DNA of 64,000 nt from Platanthera guangdongensis (GCA_039583875.1 CM077160.1:115463314-115527313), one strand, 5' to 3'; positions 10,129-21,921 are shown, counted from the first letter of the stretch. Numbers and translations: made by a program. The notes: a model not told the origin generated them from the letters alone.

Positions 10129-13100
10129 CTCCCCCGCAAGCTGGAGCGTACAAGTCGTAGGCGTCAAGCTTGGATAAAAATTGGTAGTATAACGGCTGGG
10201 AGAGAGCTTGGTCAGAATATCTGCAACTTGATTTGTCGCAGAAACATGCTCCAGATCTATCTTCTTTAACTGTACTTTTTCCCGAATAAAGTGGCAGTCA
10301 ACCTCAACATGCTTTGTGTGTTCGTGAAATACCGGGTTCTTGGCAATATGTATTGCTGCTTGACTATCACAAAATAGGGTCGCCGGTGATGAGAGACAAA
10401 CACCCAAGTCTCTCAGAAGGCTCTCAAGCCATGTTAACTCGGACACTACAGCAGCCATGGCCTGGTACTCAGTTTCAGCAGAAGAGCGAGCAACCACATT
10501 TTGTTTCTTGCTACGCCAGGTTATGAGATGACCGCCGAAGTAGGTACAGAAACCAGATGTAGAGCGCCTATCATCAACGGATCCTGCATAGTCAGCGTCC
10601 GAGTATGCAACAAGAGATAGTGATGTGGATGGCTTGTACACAAGCCCTTGTCCTGGAGCGTTCTTGAGATACCGAAGAATGCGCTCGACGGCTTGAAGAT
10701 GAGATGACCTAGAAGCATGCATAAATCGACTCACGACTACTACGGCAAAGGAGATGTCTGGTCGAGTAACTGTAAGGTAGATCAGTTTCCCAACCAGGCG
10801 TCTGTAGTATTCTGGATTGGTAAGCAGCTCATCGGAGTCAGAGCTATGGGCCGAGAGCCTGTGATTGACGTCCATTGGAATATCCGTAGGTTTGCATCCC
10901 GAATAGCCAGCATCATGAAGGAGGTCCATACAATACATCCTTTGGGATAATACAAGACCATCAGGCCATCGTGCAACCTCCAGCCCGAGAAAATACCGTA
11001 GGTTAACAAGAACTTTGGTCTGAAAGGCGGAGTTCAACTGTTGTTTGGTATGTTGTATTCCTGTAGTATCGTCTCCAGTAATGAGGATATCGTCAACATA
11101 GACAAGTAGAATCACAGTTCCGGTTGGCCGATGTCGAGTGAAAAGAGAGAAGTCAGCCGAGCTCCTAGTAAAGCCAATATCGCGGACTACCTTGCTGAAT
11201 TTGTCAAACCAAGTGCGCGGGGACTGTTTGATACCATAAATTAATTTCCGAAGATGACAAACCCGAGACTCCCCCGTGGTCTCAAACCCGGGAGGTTGAT
11301 GCATATAAACAGTCTCCTGTAGATCACCAATGAGAAAGACGTTCTTAACATCCAGCTGATAAAGAGGCCAATGACGGTGAACAACCAAGGAAAGAAGAAC
11401 TCGGACCGTGTTCAATTTGGCCACTAGAGAGAAAGTTTCCTCATAATCAAGGCCGTGTTGTTGAGTAAAACCCCGGGCCACGCGGCGGGCCTTCAGACGC
11501 TCAACAGACCCATCTGCGGTATGTTTGACAACAAAGACCCACTTGCAGCTGACACAGTGTTGGCCTGCAGGAAGGGAAACCAGATCCCAAGTCTAGTTAT
11601 CCCAAAGAGCCCTCATTTCATCCTCCATGGCTGCCCGCCAGCCTGGGTGTTGAAGCGCCTCCTGCACAGTGTTAGGAATAGAAATCGAGGAAAGTGAAGT
11701 GGCAAAGGCGTAGAGAGGGGGAGCGAGCCGGTGGAGAGAAACGTAGTTGGCCAGGGGATGGGCCGTAGAAGCAGGAGTCGGATCCGCCGGTGCCGGAGTG
11801 TGTCTGGAAGCAGGGAGCTGGGGCCGGGAACCATCCTTGGAGCCGCGACGAGTATAGACACGGATAACGGGCGGAGGGACTTTGGGAGCAGGAAGAGAGG
11901 TGGAAGGAGAGGGCAGAAAGGAGGGCGCTGTAGGAACGGCAGGTCGGGGCAGAGTAGGAGAGGAAATCGAGGAGGAGGAAGGTAAGTAAAAGGGCTGATC
12001 TTCGCAGAAGGTGACATCTGCAGAGACAACCATCTTGCCATCGGAAAGAGAGTAGCAAACATACCCCTTTTGAGTACGGGAGTAGCCCACAAACATATAT
12101 TTGGTCGCACGAGTAGCGAGTTTGTCGGATGGAGGTCCAAGAAGATGAACATAACAAACGCACCCAAAGACACGTGGGAGGAGAGAGGTTGGTTTGGTAG
12201 TAGGATATAGGAGTTCGATAGGAATGACAAAATCAAGAACAGAAGAAGGGAGGCGGTTAATGAGATGACAGGCTGTGGAGACTGCGAAATTACAATATTC
12301 GATTGGAACCTGCATTTGAAACATGAGGGAGGGAGCAACATCGAGTAAATGACAATTCTTCCGTTCGGCCATCCCGTTTTGTTGAGGGGTATAAGCACAC
12401 AAAGTTTGATGGATAATGCCAAACTCGGTGCAGATGGAGGAGAAGGTGCGTCTGGTATATTCGCGAGCATTATCAGTGCGGAGGATTTTGAGTGGGGTGG
12501 CGAACTGCGTACGTACCTCAGTGACAAAGGCACGAAAGACAGATGAAAGCTCAGTACGATCATGCATTAAATATAGCCATGTAGTACGCGAGTAGTCATC
12601 GATAAAAGTGACAAAATAGCGAAAACCATAAATACTAGGGACCTTATAAGGGCCCCATACATCAGAATGAACTAAGGATAACGAAGTACTACTCCGGGTA
12701 CATGCAGGGGGAAAGACAGAACGATGGTGTTTGTCGTAGATACAAGATTCACAAGAGAACTCCTGTAATGGAACATCAGGAAGAGTCTGCTTGAGAATCG
12801 GAATAGTAGCATGCCCAAGACGACGATGCCAATCAACAGTAGAGACGGCGGATAGAAGAGTAGGTTGGGTATCCAAGATGTAAAGCTCATTCACCAGCTG
12901 CCCTCTACCAATGATACTCCTGCTGCGACGATCCTGCATTAGAAAGGAAGAGGGAAAAAAGGTTATTGAACAATCAAGATCATTTGTCAGGCGACTAACG
13001 GAAATTAAATTGAAAGGAGAGCCCGGAACGTGAAGAACCGAGGAAAGAGAAAGGGTCAGGGTTAGTTGGAGGGCAGCGGCGCCAGAGATCGGTAGAGTGT

Positions 13101-14247
13101 CACCATTGGCCACAGTGATACACGGGGAATGAGCCATTTGGAGATATTTGGAGGGCTTCTGGGAAGTAATATGGTGAGTAGCACCGGAATCAACGATCCA
13201 GTGAGGGCTTGGAGAGAGACAGGTTATACCTTCCGCATAAAAGGTCGCAACCGAGCTGGAGGAGCGGCTGAGGACACCCTGTAGCTGATGGAGTTGGGTG
13301 CGGAGCTCATCAATATCGTGTCGGGTAGCGGAGGCCGGATCCTGGGCAGGAGCCCCAGGGGAAGCACGAGCAGTAGAGGAAGTGGCAGCGAGGTGGGGAG
13401 GGAACCCAAGCTTGCTGTAACAAGTGGCCTCAAGATGGCCACCCCGACCACAATATGTGCATTTGAGAGACGAGCGTCCACCACGTTCGCGTCCCCGAGA
13501 CGGAGGTCGGCCTCCCCGAGTGAAGGAGCCACGAGCAGGAGGGGGAGTTGGAAGGAGAGGCTGTTGAAGAAAAGCATGGGCAAAGTTGGGAGGGGCCTCC
13601 GTAGGAGGCGTAACCCGAAGTAGCATGGAGAAGACGTCAGACAGTGACGGATTCGTTGTGGAAGAGAGGATCTGGGCCCGAACACTATGCAGGTGGGGCG
13701 GAACGCGGGACATCATCATTGCGATGGTAACCGCCTCTTTCTGGGCCCGTTGAGTAGCAAGATTCATTGTAGGAGGTTGATGTTGAATCCAAGCCTCGGC
13801 TAGGGTCTTGGCCTGGGTAACAAAGGAAATCATGTCACCGGGAGCACCTGAAGCAAGATTCTGAAGGTTGGAGATAATATCATAGAGGTGCTGGAGACTG
13901 TTTTGCCCAGAGTAAAAGGAGTGGAGCTTCACCCACATTGCCTTGGTCGTATCATGATACATGGTCATCTGGTAGTATTCGGTGTCCATAGAGTTGAGGA
14001 GCCAAGACTGGACCCGACCGTCATCGCGAAGCCAATCATCAGAGGGGGCAACAGGAGTGGCCCGAGTCAGGTGGTGGAGAAGACCCTTCGTCTGCAGGAC
14101 ACGACGAACAGAGTGAACCCATTCGACAAAATTGTGTTTGCCAGTCAGAGAGATGGTAGTAATCCGCAGTTCATCACGGAGGTCAGAAACCGGAGCAGCC
14201 TCACGGGCTGTCGGAGCAGAAGTAGCACCAGAGGCGTCGAAGGCCAT
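10123..14247 (-). pseudogene. Copia Gag-Pol polyprotein with one in-frame stop
   Basis: One frame starts at the ATG at 14247 (MAFDASGATSAPT) and ends at 10123, a few bases inside the LTR. It would make about 1374 residues, a normal copia size. Domains in order: Gag with UBN2-like region; CCHC knuckle CTYCGRGGHLEATC near 13420-13465; protease WIVDSGATHHIT near 13170-13205; pre-integrase LGHATIPILK; integrase with VHSDVWGP near 12650-12675, FIDDYSR near 12595, RTDNAREY near 12460 and QQNGMAERK near 12360; RT with YVDDILITG near 11083-11109; RNase H with YSDADYAGS near 10587-10613 and the ADILTK end. The single break is TAG at 11593-11595, at a site reading DN*TWDLVSLPAG, a likely CAG-to-TAG change between integrase and RT. 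The annotated end includes the stop shared with the LTR start. Confidence 0.92.
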
Positions 14248-15120
14248 GTGGCTAATAGACGAGGCCGGTTGGCAAGGGAATAAGTCGCGCGGCTAGCAGA
14301 AGGAAGAAGTCGGGCAGCCTGGCAAGGAAGGCCGGGCGGCTTGGATAAGTCGTGCGGCTTGGCAAGGAAGGCCGCGGGTAAGAAGCCGGGCAGCTGGCGA
14401 GAAGAGAAGAATGCCGCACGGCAAGGGAGAACGGTCAGCGACAAGAAAGTCGCAACCACAATGCGGCTAAGGGAGAAAGAAGGAGGTCGCGGGTAAGAAG
14501 GCGCCGCGACTAGCAGGTAGCGAAGGCCGCGGGAAAGAAGGCGCAGCGACTAGCAGGGAAGGAAGGCCGCACGGTCAAGGGAATCCAACCAGCGACCAGG
14601 AAGGTCGCGACCAAGATGCGGCGAAAGGAGAAGGAGAAGGAGAGGCCGCAAGCGGCTTGACAGGTCACTGCGATTTAGAGGGGAGAGGAAAAGACGGGGA
14701 AGACCGCACGGTCAAGGGGAGGTTACCAGCGGCAGGGAGAGAGACCGCGACCAAAAATGCGGACAGAAACAAGAACTGAGAAAGGGGAGGAATCCGCAGC
14801 GGCTAGAGAGAAACCGCGAGAAGCGGGAAGAGAGAGGCCGCGCGGAAAACAAGGGGCGAGAGGCCGCGCGGTCAGGGAAGAAGACCGGGCAGGAGAGAAA
14901 AAGGTAGAGAAAGTGGATCCCACGTGAGAGAAGGTTATAAAAGAGGGAGAGATAGGAAGAGGAGGAGGAGGTCAGAACAGAAGGGAAGATGGAGGAACAG
15001 CGGTTAGAAAAAAAACTAGTCGCCCGAGACGGCGGCTAAGCAGGAGAAGAACAGGCCGCGCGGTCAGCCGGGTGACCAGGCGGTTTGCACACAGTCAAGC
15101 CGGCTAGAGGGAGACCAGTC
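14248..15120 (-). other. GC-rich, repetitive copia leader
   Basis: This 870-bp untranslated stretch lies between primer-binding site and gag start. It is filled with imperfect repeats of GGCCGCGCGG, AAGGCCGCGGG and GCGACTAGCAGG, with no convincing ORF. Such a leader could hold packaging or dimerisation signals, but that is inference. Confidence 0.7.
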
Positions 15121-15132
15121 GCTCTGATACCA
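15121..15132 (-). other. Primer-binding site of the copia element
   Basis: GCTCTGATACCA on the plus strand is TGGTATCAGAGC on the minus strand, directly inside the LTR, and fixes the element's orientation. Confidence 0.9.
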
Positions 15133-15306
15133 TGTAGAAATAGAGAGACCTCCAACCTTGTATATACTTCTTGAATGAATAATTACAAGTATGAATACAT
15201 TTATATAGGAAGAGAGGGAGAAGAGAAGATCTTAATCCAAGATGTGAGACAAATACAAGAAACAAATGAGTCTCTTAAATGGGCCTTTACAAGGGCTTTT
15301 CTAACA
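15133..15306 (-). repeat. 5' LTR of the copia element
   Basis: 174 bp, TGTTAG...TTTCTACA in element orientation. It differs from the clipped partner at 9971-10128 by scattered substitutions. A TATATAAA-type box lies near 15200. Confidence 0.93.
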
Positions 15307-17399
15307 ATTCTAAATTTGTGTGCATGGGTAAGTTCTGGTTCAAAAAGTTGGAACTAAACTTATATGGATCAGTTCTTGATTTTGGGTGAACCGATCCGAG
15401 TTGCGCCCTGCGCCCCTAAGTAGTGATACACATAATGCTACCTTAAAGCATATTTACGTGTGAAAAGCAGATAAGCTTGCGGAGATTTCTGATTTGAGAG
15501 TTGATACAAAAAGTACTTATGAAAGGAAATTCTTCTGCAACAGCGTTAATGGAGTTGTCAACACTTATGCGACATAAAACACCTAAAAAATACCCTAATA
15601 ACAATTGATCGTATGAACTTACAGTGACGATGAAGTATAAATGAAATCAATAAAAGGAGTGAGAAGCAAGGAAACCAGAACCTGCACTGATGAAGAAGAA
15701 AGGACGAATGGGGGTCTCCATCGCGGCGGAGCGCTGCAGATAATACACCGGAGCGGTGGGGGAAGGAGAGGTGAGGTGAGGATGAGACGCACGGCGGATG
15801 GAGAAGGGACGGTGACATGAGCGGGCTCAAGCAGCTCAAGAGATTGCAAGGAAGAAGAGATGATGTTTAAACCAGGTTGTCAGGTTGACTTTGGGGGTGT
15901 TTGGAAAGATTTCGGAGGAGCGTGCGCAGCTAATTTGCGGTAAAGCACGTTATCAAATTAATTAATGGCAGCATTTATCAAATTAAAAATTTCTAATAAA
16001 ACTAAACTACATCTTTAAATAATATTTAAATAAAAAATATTAAATTAATATTTTTAACAAAAACAATAATGAGATTATGATTTTATTTGTTAGAACAGTT
16101 GCGGTTATAAAAGGATCAATTAGACCAGTTGCGGTTATAAAAAGAGCAGTTATAAATGTACGCTTGTAAATGAAGTTGTACAGTTGTTTATGGAAATGAG
16201 AATCTGTTTGGATAGTCAGTGTTTGCAGAACTGTTCAAAATAAAGAACCGTTTGGCAAAACAGCGATGACATTTTATAAATGCTTTTTTATTATAATTTT
16301 TTTAATTATTTTTCTAATATTTGTCTTCTATATTAACCTCCATTCCACGCGCACACCACTACCAATCAGACCCAACATGCCAACCTATCCTGAGAAATTG
16401 CCAACTTGGAATCCATTGAAAATCAAAATATGATATTGAAGATCAATTTCTTACACAATTCATGATATTTAAAACATGAACTTCTTAAATCTTGAGAAAG
16501 CTCATAGGAGTCCTTCCTGCTTTCAATAAACTAATCAATCTGCCAAATTTTTATACAAAAGCAGAGTAGATTTGTTGATTTTTTTTTATTTCTCTTTACA
16601 GAAGTAGAACAGATTGTCGTATTGCTTCTCAAATCGAGCAGCAATCATCTCATTCTCATTATCATCTTCATTCGGCGACTGAATAATTTTGACAGCAACA
16701 TATGATGTGTGCCCCAAGGGCAAACCTAAAACGAAGATATCGCTGAGAAAGATCAACCATCCATTCATCACATATTCATCAAGATCTCGCTTTGAATTGC
16801 AGAGAGGATGCAGAAAACAGAAGGAATAGGGTTTATCTGCAATTGTAGATCTCGTAAGAAGCAAAGAGGATGTTGTCGGAGAAGACCAGAATCGTAGATG
16901 CCAGAAGAAGCCGACCAGCCTTGGATGTGAGCGGTGGATGTCGTCGGAGTCGCTACCCCTGGAAGCCGTCGGAGAAGATGTGTCGGGATTTCTTCTTCCT
17001 CGTGGAGGGAGAGCCCTAAACGCGACAAACTAGAGCCTCGCACGACAGTTTTCGAACACGGAATTTTTTACGCCGCAGTGATTAGGCATGATTACAAAAG
17101 GAGGTGGAAAAATATATAGAAAAGTTGATTGGCATTACGTTTTGGTTAAACGTAATGAGGGTGAAACGCCAAACCAAATGAAGTCTTGATCCGATGGGAT
17201 TCCCCGTAATTCCCCGGGTCAAGCCAAGGAGATTTCGACCAAGGACTCAGGGGGCAGCCCAACTTGACCAAGCAACTGGTTCGAGCACAAGCATCCCCCC
17301 ACAACACGCGGGAGAAAGCACGGCGCACACCGCGCTTACGCCCTATGGGGGCAACCTCCCCGGACCGCCCAAGCCGCCAGGGGGCACTTTCGTCTTTTG
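15307..17399. other. Unassigned A+T-rich DNA with possible decayed gene or MITE pieces
   Basis: I see no element ends or convincing gene here. A small minus-strand frame at 16586-16864 (MLLTRSTIADKPYSFC...) and the overlapping one up to 17043 could be remains of a gene's first exon, but match nothing I recognise. AGTTGCGGTTATAAAA occurs twice (near 16094 and 16126). GGGGGTGTTTGG at 15892-15903 resembles MITE ends, but I found no matching inverted end. A perfect hairpin CATTACGTTT/AAACGTAATG sits at 17133-17157. A G+C-rich stretch at about 17190-17400 may be the upstream part of the Tat-like LTR that follows. Confidence 0.5.
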
Positions 17400-17522
17400 A
17401 TGAAAATTGGTGATTCGGGTGACCGAATCAGTGTGACGCCATTCTCCAGCTTAAAATCCGCCCTGCCATAAATTACCACTAATTCCCTCCAAAAAATTAT
17501 AAAAGGGCCCACAAGCACTCAT

Positions 17523-18441
17523 TGTAACGACCTAGGGAGGACCCCTAGCGCCGCCCGGCCCACCAGCAGCCCATGGAGGACCCATGGCGCCACGGTGGTA
17601 CAGCCGGAATCTGCAAGGCATGTAGGTCGTACACCCCAAAGCATCTCCGACATGTTTATCAGCACAGTGCATTGTTGTCACGGGGTATCGAACCCGCAAC
17701 CTTGACAAGTAGCATTTAGTACCACTACTCATCACAAGTTGAGCAGCTTCCTAGGGTTGGCTGGCTATTATAGGAGGTTTGTAGAGGGTTTCTCTATGTT
17801 ATCTGCGTCTTTGACTAAACTGACATAGAAGAATACAGTTTTCAATCGGAGCGATAAGTGTGAGGAAGCATTTCTGGAATTAAAGAGGAGACTGTGCACT
17901 GCCCCAGTTTTGTCTCTGCCTACTGTAGGGTTAGAATATACGGTGTATGTAGACACATCGCATGTTGGTCTGAGTTGTGTGTTTTATGCTAGGAATGCAT
18001 GGTATGCATTTTTCAAGTATAAAATAAAACTACTATTATTACCTCATGCATTGAACGCTTTTAGAATGTTAAGTCACTATATTTAACGACCGTACAAATC
18101 TACTTTTATTGCTATTATAAACTTAGAACTTACATACCTTGAGGTGTCCTTTGGGAACCTCTAAGCTCTTGTAGGATACCTAATCTGATAAAAGAAGTAT
18201 TTTTTCGTAGCGTTTAACTACATTTTTTGTGGATTAGATGAGCCACTAAGCTGAGGGATACGACTATCTACTATACTTAAATTGATTTTTACTCTAAAAA
18301 ACTTAAAGAAACTTTCTTCATGGTTAAGTAGGAGTTTTGTCTGAGCGCCCGCAGTTATCCCCTGCTGACGTGACATCATGACGCGCATTTTTCCCTTCCT
18401 CTGATATACTTATTTGGCGGTGAAAAAGGCGGGTTGTGACA
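17523..18441 (+). mobile_element. 919-bp deletion derivative of a gypsy element with target duplication
   Basis: It begins TGTAACGACC and ends GGGTTGTGACA, the style of Tekay-type LTR ends, and is flanked by CTCAT on both sides (17518-17522 and 18442-18446). Inside is only an RT/RNase H scrap (17739-17977) and unrecognised A+T-rich DNA. Removing it joins a TATA-bearing LTR-like sequence into one piece, supporting a real insertion. On the minus strand a GGGTTCGATACC motif near 17690 resembles a Pol III B box, so part of it may instead be SINE-derived. Confidence 0.65.
17739..17977 (+). pseudogene. RT/RNase H fragment of a gypsy element
   Basis: The translation begins [19 protein letters not shown], the conserved end of gypsy RT, continues with EEAFLELKRRLCTAPVLSLP, and reaches the RNase H start (YVDTSHVGLSCV, where the catalytic D would sit). 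An in-frame TAG is at 17826-17828. Both sides are lost. Confidence 0.85.
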
Positions 18442-19077
18442 CTCATTTGAAGGCAGACAACTACAAAATTTAGGGAGAGCTCTGAGGTTTTTCGGCAAGG
18501 TCGTGGGACTTCAATCGATCATCCGCCTAGAATTCGCCCAGCTCACTCTCTAGGACGCTTAACGCTCGACGATCAGCGCTTAATGCTTAAGACTTGGTGC
18601 TTAACGCTTAAGACTTAGTTGTCACATGGTCTTCATCTTTGGGTGCAAGAGAAGACGTCTGAAGGCCGCATTCACGTGAAGACCTCCAGGGCACCGCGCC
18701 ATCCAAACTCCTTGGACTTAGCCAGTTCCCCACTCCGGAAGAAGACACTGAAGCACGCTCTCGCGGACGCTCTCATCAAATCTCCAAGCACTTAGTGTAT
18801 TTTTCACCGTTAGTTGTACTTAAAAGCTTGTAACAGGGAGGTGGCATGTCACCCTTCAAAAACACTACCAAAGCCATGCAATCTCAAACTATATAGTGGA
18901 TTTGACCCGACACAGATCCGTCCACGTGGTTTTTTTTTCATTTTTATTTTTTTTCCACGAAAAAAAGCCTCATGTCATTGTTATTGTTTTTCATTGAATA
19001 TTTATGTGTCCGGTCTGACTCCGAGCTAAGACGATCTGATTCTTTAGACCAGAGGAAAACTGAGTGACCCGCAACAG

Positions 19078-19096
19078 TTTGGCCCGTCTATGGGAA
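19078..19096 (+). other. Tat-type primer-binding-site region
   Basis: TTTGGCCCGTCTATGGGAA resembles the TTTGGCGCC-GTCTGTGGGAA sequence found just inside Tat-lineage LTRs, minus a couple of bases. The preceding CCGCAACA would be the LTR end. Confidence 0.6.
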
Positions 19097-19128
19097 GGTG
19101 TTCCCATAAGCTCTAAAGGATCTCAAGA

Positions 19129-19533
19129 ATGCAACGCTTGCCCCACGCAAGTACCCCTCAACAAGCTGTAATGACGAAAGGAGGAGCGCACACAGCGAAT
19201 CAGATGACTTTCAAGGAATCTGACAATCAAGCCTCCAACAATTTACCCGCCAGTGACACACTGCGCATCGAGGAGATAGTCTCCGCACTAGCATCTTCGG
19301 TTGAGGAGAGGATGCGCCATATGGAGGAGCGCCAAGCTCAAGCACTCACCCTGTTAAGGGACTTAGGGGCTTCTCAGTCCTCAAAAGTTTATTCCCTTGT
19401 GACGGGCCAAATATCGTTCCCTCAGGCCACTACTCGCTCAGTAGAGTGGTCTGCATCGCGCACCAAGTCTGGACTCGGGGGGGGGGGGGGGGGACCAACC
19501 ATAGGAGGTGTCACTCCCGGCAAGGCACTCTGA
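19129..19533 (+). pseudogene. Tat-like gag start
   Basis: An ATG 33 bp past the primer-site region opens a frame (MQRLPHASTPQQAV). It has a helical, charged stretch (ASSVEERMRHMEERQAQALT) of the kind seen at the front of Tat gag proteins. It degenerates at a poly-G run near 19476-19492, and the true capsid part seems deleted. Confidence 0.5.
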
Positions 19534-19739
19534 AAACAAGAACAAGTCCACCCGGGAAGGAAGAAGGGGAGAAGCCAAATCCCAACGTCTAGGAAGCGCA
19601 ACGAGCATCTATGAGGAACCTCGAGGGTCAGGGGGCAACCATAGTTCACCCAAATCAGCGCCTCTCACATAGAGATCTTACACGCCTTTAGAAACCACCC
19701 CCAACTTTGGAGGCCCAGGGCGCTCTCCCTAGGAAAGGG

Positions 19740-20300
19740 GGACCAATCCCAGTATTGTCACTATCACCAGGGACGCGGGCATGACACGGAAGAGTGTATG
19801 CACCTGAAGGGGAAGTCGAGCAACTCGCGCATCACGACCTTCTCCATGAGCTCTAATGAAGAAGGATGGCTGCACCACCATCCCTGACAAAGCCCGCAGG
19901 GGGCAGTGCTATTAAGAAGCACCACCCGTGGCGTAGAAAGAGCCATACGGGCTAGTCGTCCATAGTATGTAAGGACCTTCTAATGCAAAACACATACGAA
20001 CGATCCTCGGAAGCCCACCAGTTGAGGTGAGTCGGATATTAATCGATGTCAACATGTCTGCCAACATGATGTTCCTGACAACTCTACTCTAGCTAGGAAT
20101 TTCATGGAGGGATGTACAGTTAGTCGCAGGAGGTGCGGATGTCGCAGGACACCCAATGATCCTCATCTTGTGAAGCATTATTCTTCTTGTGACTCTAGGA
20201 GTTCCCCCAGTACAGTCAACTTATGACATCCAGTTCATCATCATATAGGTCGCCTCAACGTGCAATGCCTTCCTCCAGGGACTTTGTTGAGGGCGCTCCA
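19740..20300 (+). pseudogene. Tat-like zinc knuckle and protease remains
   Basis: Around 19755-19815 the frame reads QYCHYHQGRGHDTEECMHLK, the characteristic knuckle of Tat/Ogre Gag. Near 20030-20090 comes VSRILIDVNMSANMMF, matching the protease start where the usual Asp-Gly-Gly is altered. Then GVPPVQSTYDIQFII and ASTCNAFLQG match the protease end (normally YNAILGR). Several stops interrupt. Identification is by pattern only. Confidence 0.65.
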
Positions 20301-20536
20301 TACCGACGCCCTAGCACGAGGCATCATATTGGACATCCGTTCGCATGACGTAGCTCCTCGGGATGCCACCGGGACTTGACGCACAGAGGATACCTAGAGA
20401 GCTTCGCTGTCATCAGTAGTCTACCTCCTGCAATAAAGAGCCGCACGACCAGCCCTGCGCACCTATATACCTTTTTTCAATAATTAATCAACGGATTTCA
20501 GCTTCACTAGCTGCAATAACTTTACAACAACTTGAA

Positions 20537-20829
20537 TTGTCAAGGCAAGATGGACAAAAGTCTTTTCATGCCTCCTGGGCAAGAAGTATGAAAGTCCTTG
20601 TGCACCTCCTATGCGAGATGGATGAAAGTCCTTGTGCACCTCCCAGGCAAGATGGACGAAAGTCCTTGTGCACCTCCCAGGCAAGATGGACAAACTCCCT
20701 TGTGCACCTCCCAGGCAAGATGGACGAAAGTCCATGTGCACTTCACAGGCAAGAAGGACGAAAGTCCTTCTACACCTCCCAGGTGAGATGGACGAAAGTC
20801 CTACACCTCCTAGGAGAGATGGACGAAAG
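20537..20829. repeat. Minisatellite, ~36-bp unit
   Basis: About eight imperfect copies of a unit like CCTCCCAGGCAAGATGGACG + AAAGTCCTTGTGCA (34-36 bp). The array ends at GGACGAAAG, directly at the start of the LTR at 20830, so that element inserted into the array. Only one side of the array remains here. Confidence 0.9.
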
Positions 20830-21921
20830 TGTTGGAGCATGAGGTCCGCACTCCTTGGTTTGAAAATAACAAATCCTGAATGTATTTTATCATGGTGTGT
20901 TTATGGTGTGCAGATATAACAGGTAAAATACTTTGATGAATTTGACTTGGAGACGAGATATTATTTTCTAGAAAGATCGATATTACTAGTGATAGCCACT
21001 ATCAGCGGGCTATAACAATGATAATGTCAGCATGACGATGGCTATGTTCCATACGATCAAGGCATGACGTGCATAACTCGGAGATATCACCAGGTGATAT
21101 CGATATCGTCGCGTGATAGCCCCGCGTCCGAGCACGAATTCTATCTTTCTGGCATGGTTATCGTAGAGTGGGACTCGTGAAAGCTGGAGGAGATATCGTT
21201 ATGTGATTTCTATCTATCGTCGGGCAATATCGCAAAAACATATATTGGCTGATTTTTCGTGGAATAGATACACACACCTCCAAGAGCTTTCAGTCTCGTG
21301 AATTCTCACCCAGACCTCTCTGAATCCAAAAAAAACTCTCAAGTTCCCTTCAACCTTCAAGAGCAAAGAGGAGGTCGTTCATGTACTTCAACTCCGACGA
21401 TCTTTGTAAGGCTTCTCCATCTTAATTATAGCTCTAGTCTTGATGGAGTTTTTAATTTCAGATTTCGTTCTTATAATCTTTTCATTTCTTCATTGTAATC
21501 GGTAGAGAACTTGTCATCTTGTGAGTGACGAGTAGGTCTATTTGTGGCTTAATTTGTTATCGTGTGTGATGCGACTAGGTGTAGGTGTGATTTAGGGGGA
21601 GGCTATTGGTTGTATCTAGGGAGATATAAGCAATAGCTGGTCAGTCCTTGAGAGAAGGACCAGTGAATTCACAAAAAAAAAGATTTTCACACTTATAGCC
21701 CTGATTTCAAGCTCTATTGAGATCTTCATTTATGTTATCATTTGTGAAATAAAATTTATTTATTTGCTTTCATTGATTTTCTTAAGTATTTTTATTTCAA
21801 TTAAGAGCTTGCAAGAAAATTTACTAATGTCTTTTTATTGATATGTCTAAGTTATTCAGTTTGAGTTAAAAATACAAAAATCTCTTATCCACTACCCCTA
21901 AGGGTTCCTCAAGATCCAACA
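20830..21921 (+). repeat. 5' LTR of a SIRE-like copia element
   Basis: 1092 bp starting TGTTGGAGCATG and ending AAGATCCAACA (TGTTGGA/TCCAACA inverted ends), followed by a tRNA-Met-type primer site and gag. A 19-bp palindrome GATATCACC-A-GGTGATATC lies at 21083-21101 in a stretch rich in GATATCG. The partner 3' LTR is not in the window. A 34-bp piece (21721-21754) reappears inverted at 33124-33157. Confidence 0.85.

Larger units (their letters stand above)
9971..15306 (-). mobile_element. Ty1/copia element, minus strand, nearly complete
   Basis: The element reads right to left: LTR 15133-15306, primer-binding site 15121-15132, leader, one polyprotein frame, polypurine tract, LTR 9971-10128. 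Apart from a single stop codon the 4.1-kb coding frame is intact, so this is the best-preserved coding region in the window. The domain order (protease, integrase, RT, RNase H) is diagnostic of copia. The left LTR has lost its outer 16 bp (TGTAGAAATAGAGAGA) at the junction with the chromovirus, so the left target duplication is gone. The sequence right of the element is attct. Confidence 0.93.
17400..20536 (+). mobile_element. Decayed Tat-like Ty3/gypsy element
   Basis: Pieces lie in the right order for a Tat/Retand/Ogre-type element: an LTR-like stretch with TATAAAAGG at 17498-17506, interrupted by the gypsy remnant at 17523-18441 and continuing to about 19076; a primer-binding-site-like TTTGGCCCGTCTATGGGAA at 19078-19096; a gag start; a zinc knuckle; and protease remains to about 20300. 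The left end is not defined and no 3' LTR is visible. Many stops and frameshifts show that this is one of the oldest layers. A run of 17 G lies at about 19476-19492. Confidence 0.6.

Noticed and set aside
16586..17043. Minus-strand frames that might be a host gene exon
   Set aside because: No recognisable domain, unclear start, and no further exons; kept only as a remark in the unassigned region.
17650..17737. Minus-strand GGGTTCGATACC suggested a tRNA gene or SINE
   Set aside because: No cloverleaf or convincing A box could be built; the CTCAT duplication and TGTAACG...GTGACA ends favour a gypsy derivative, so it is mentioned only as an alternative.
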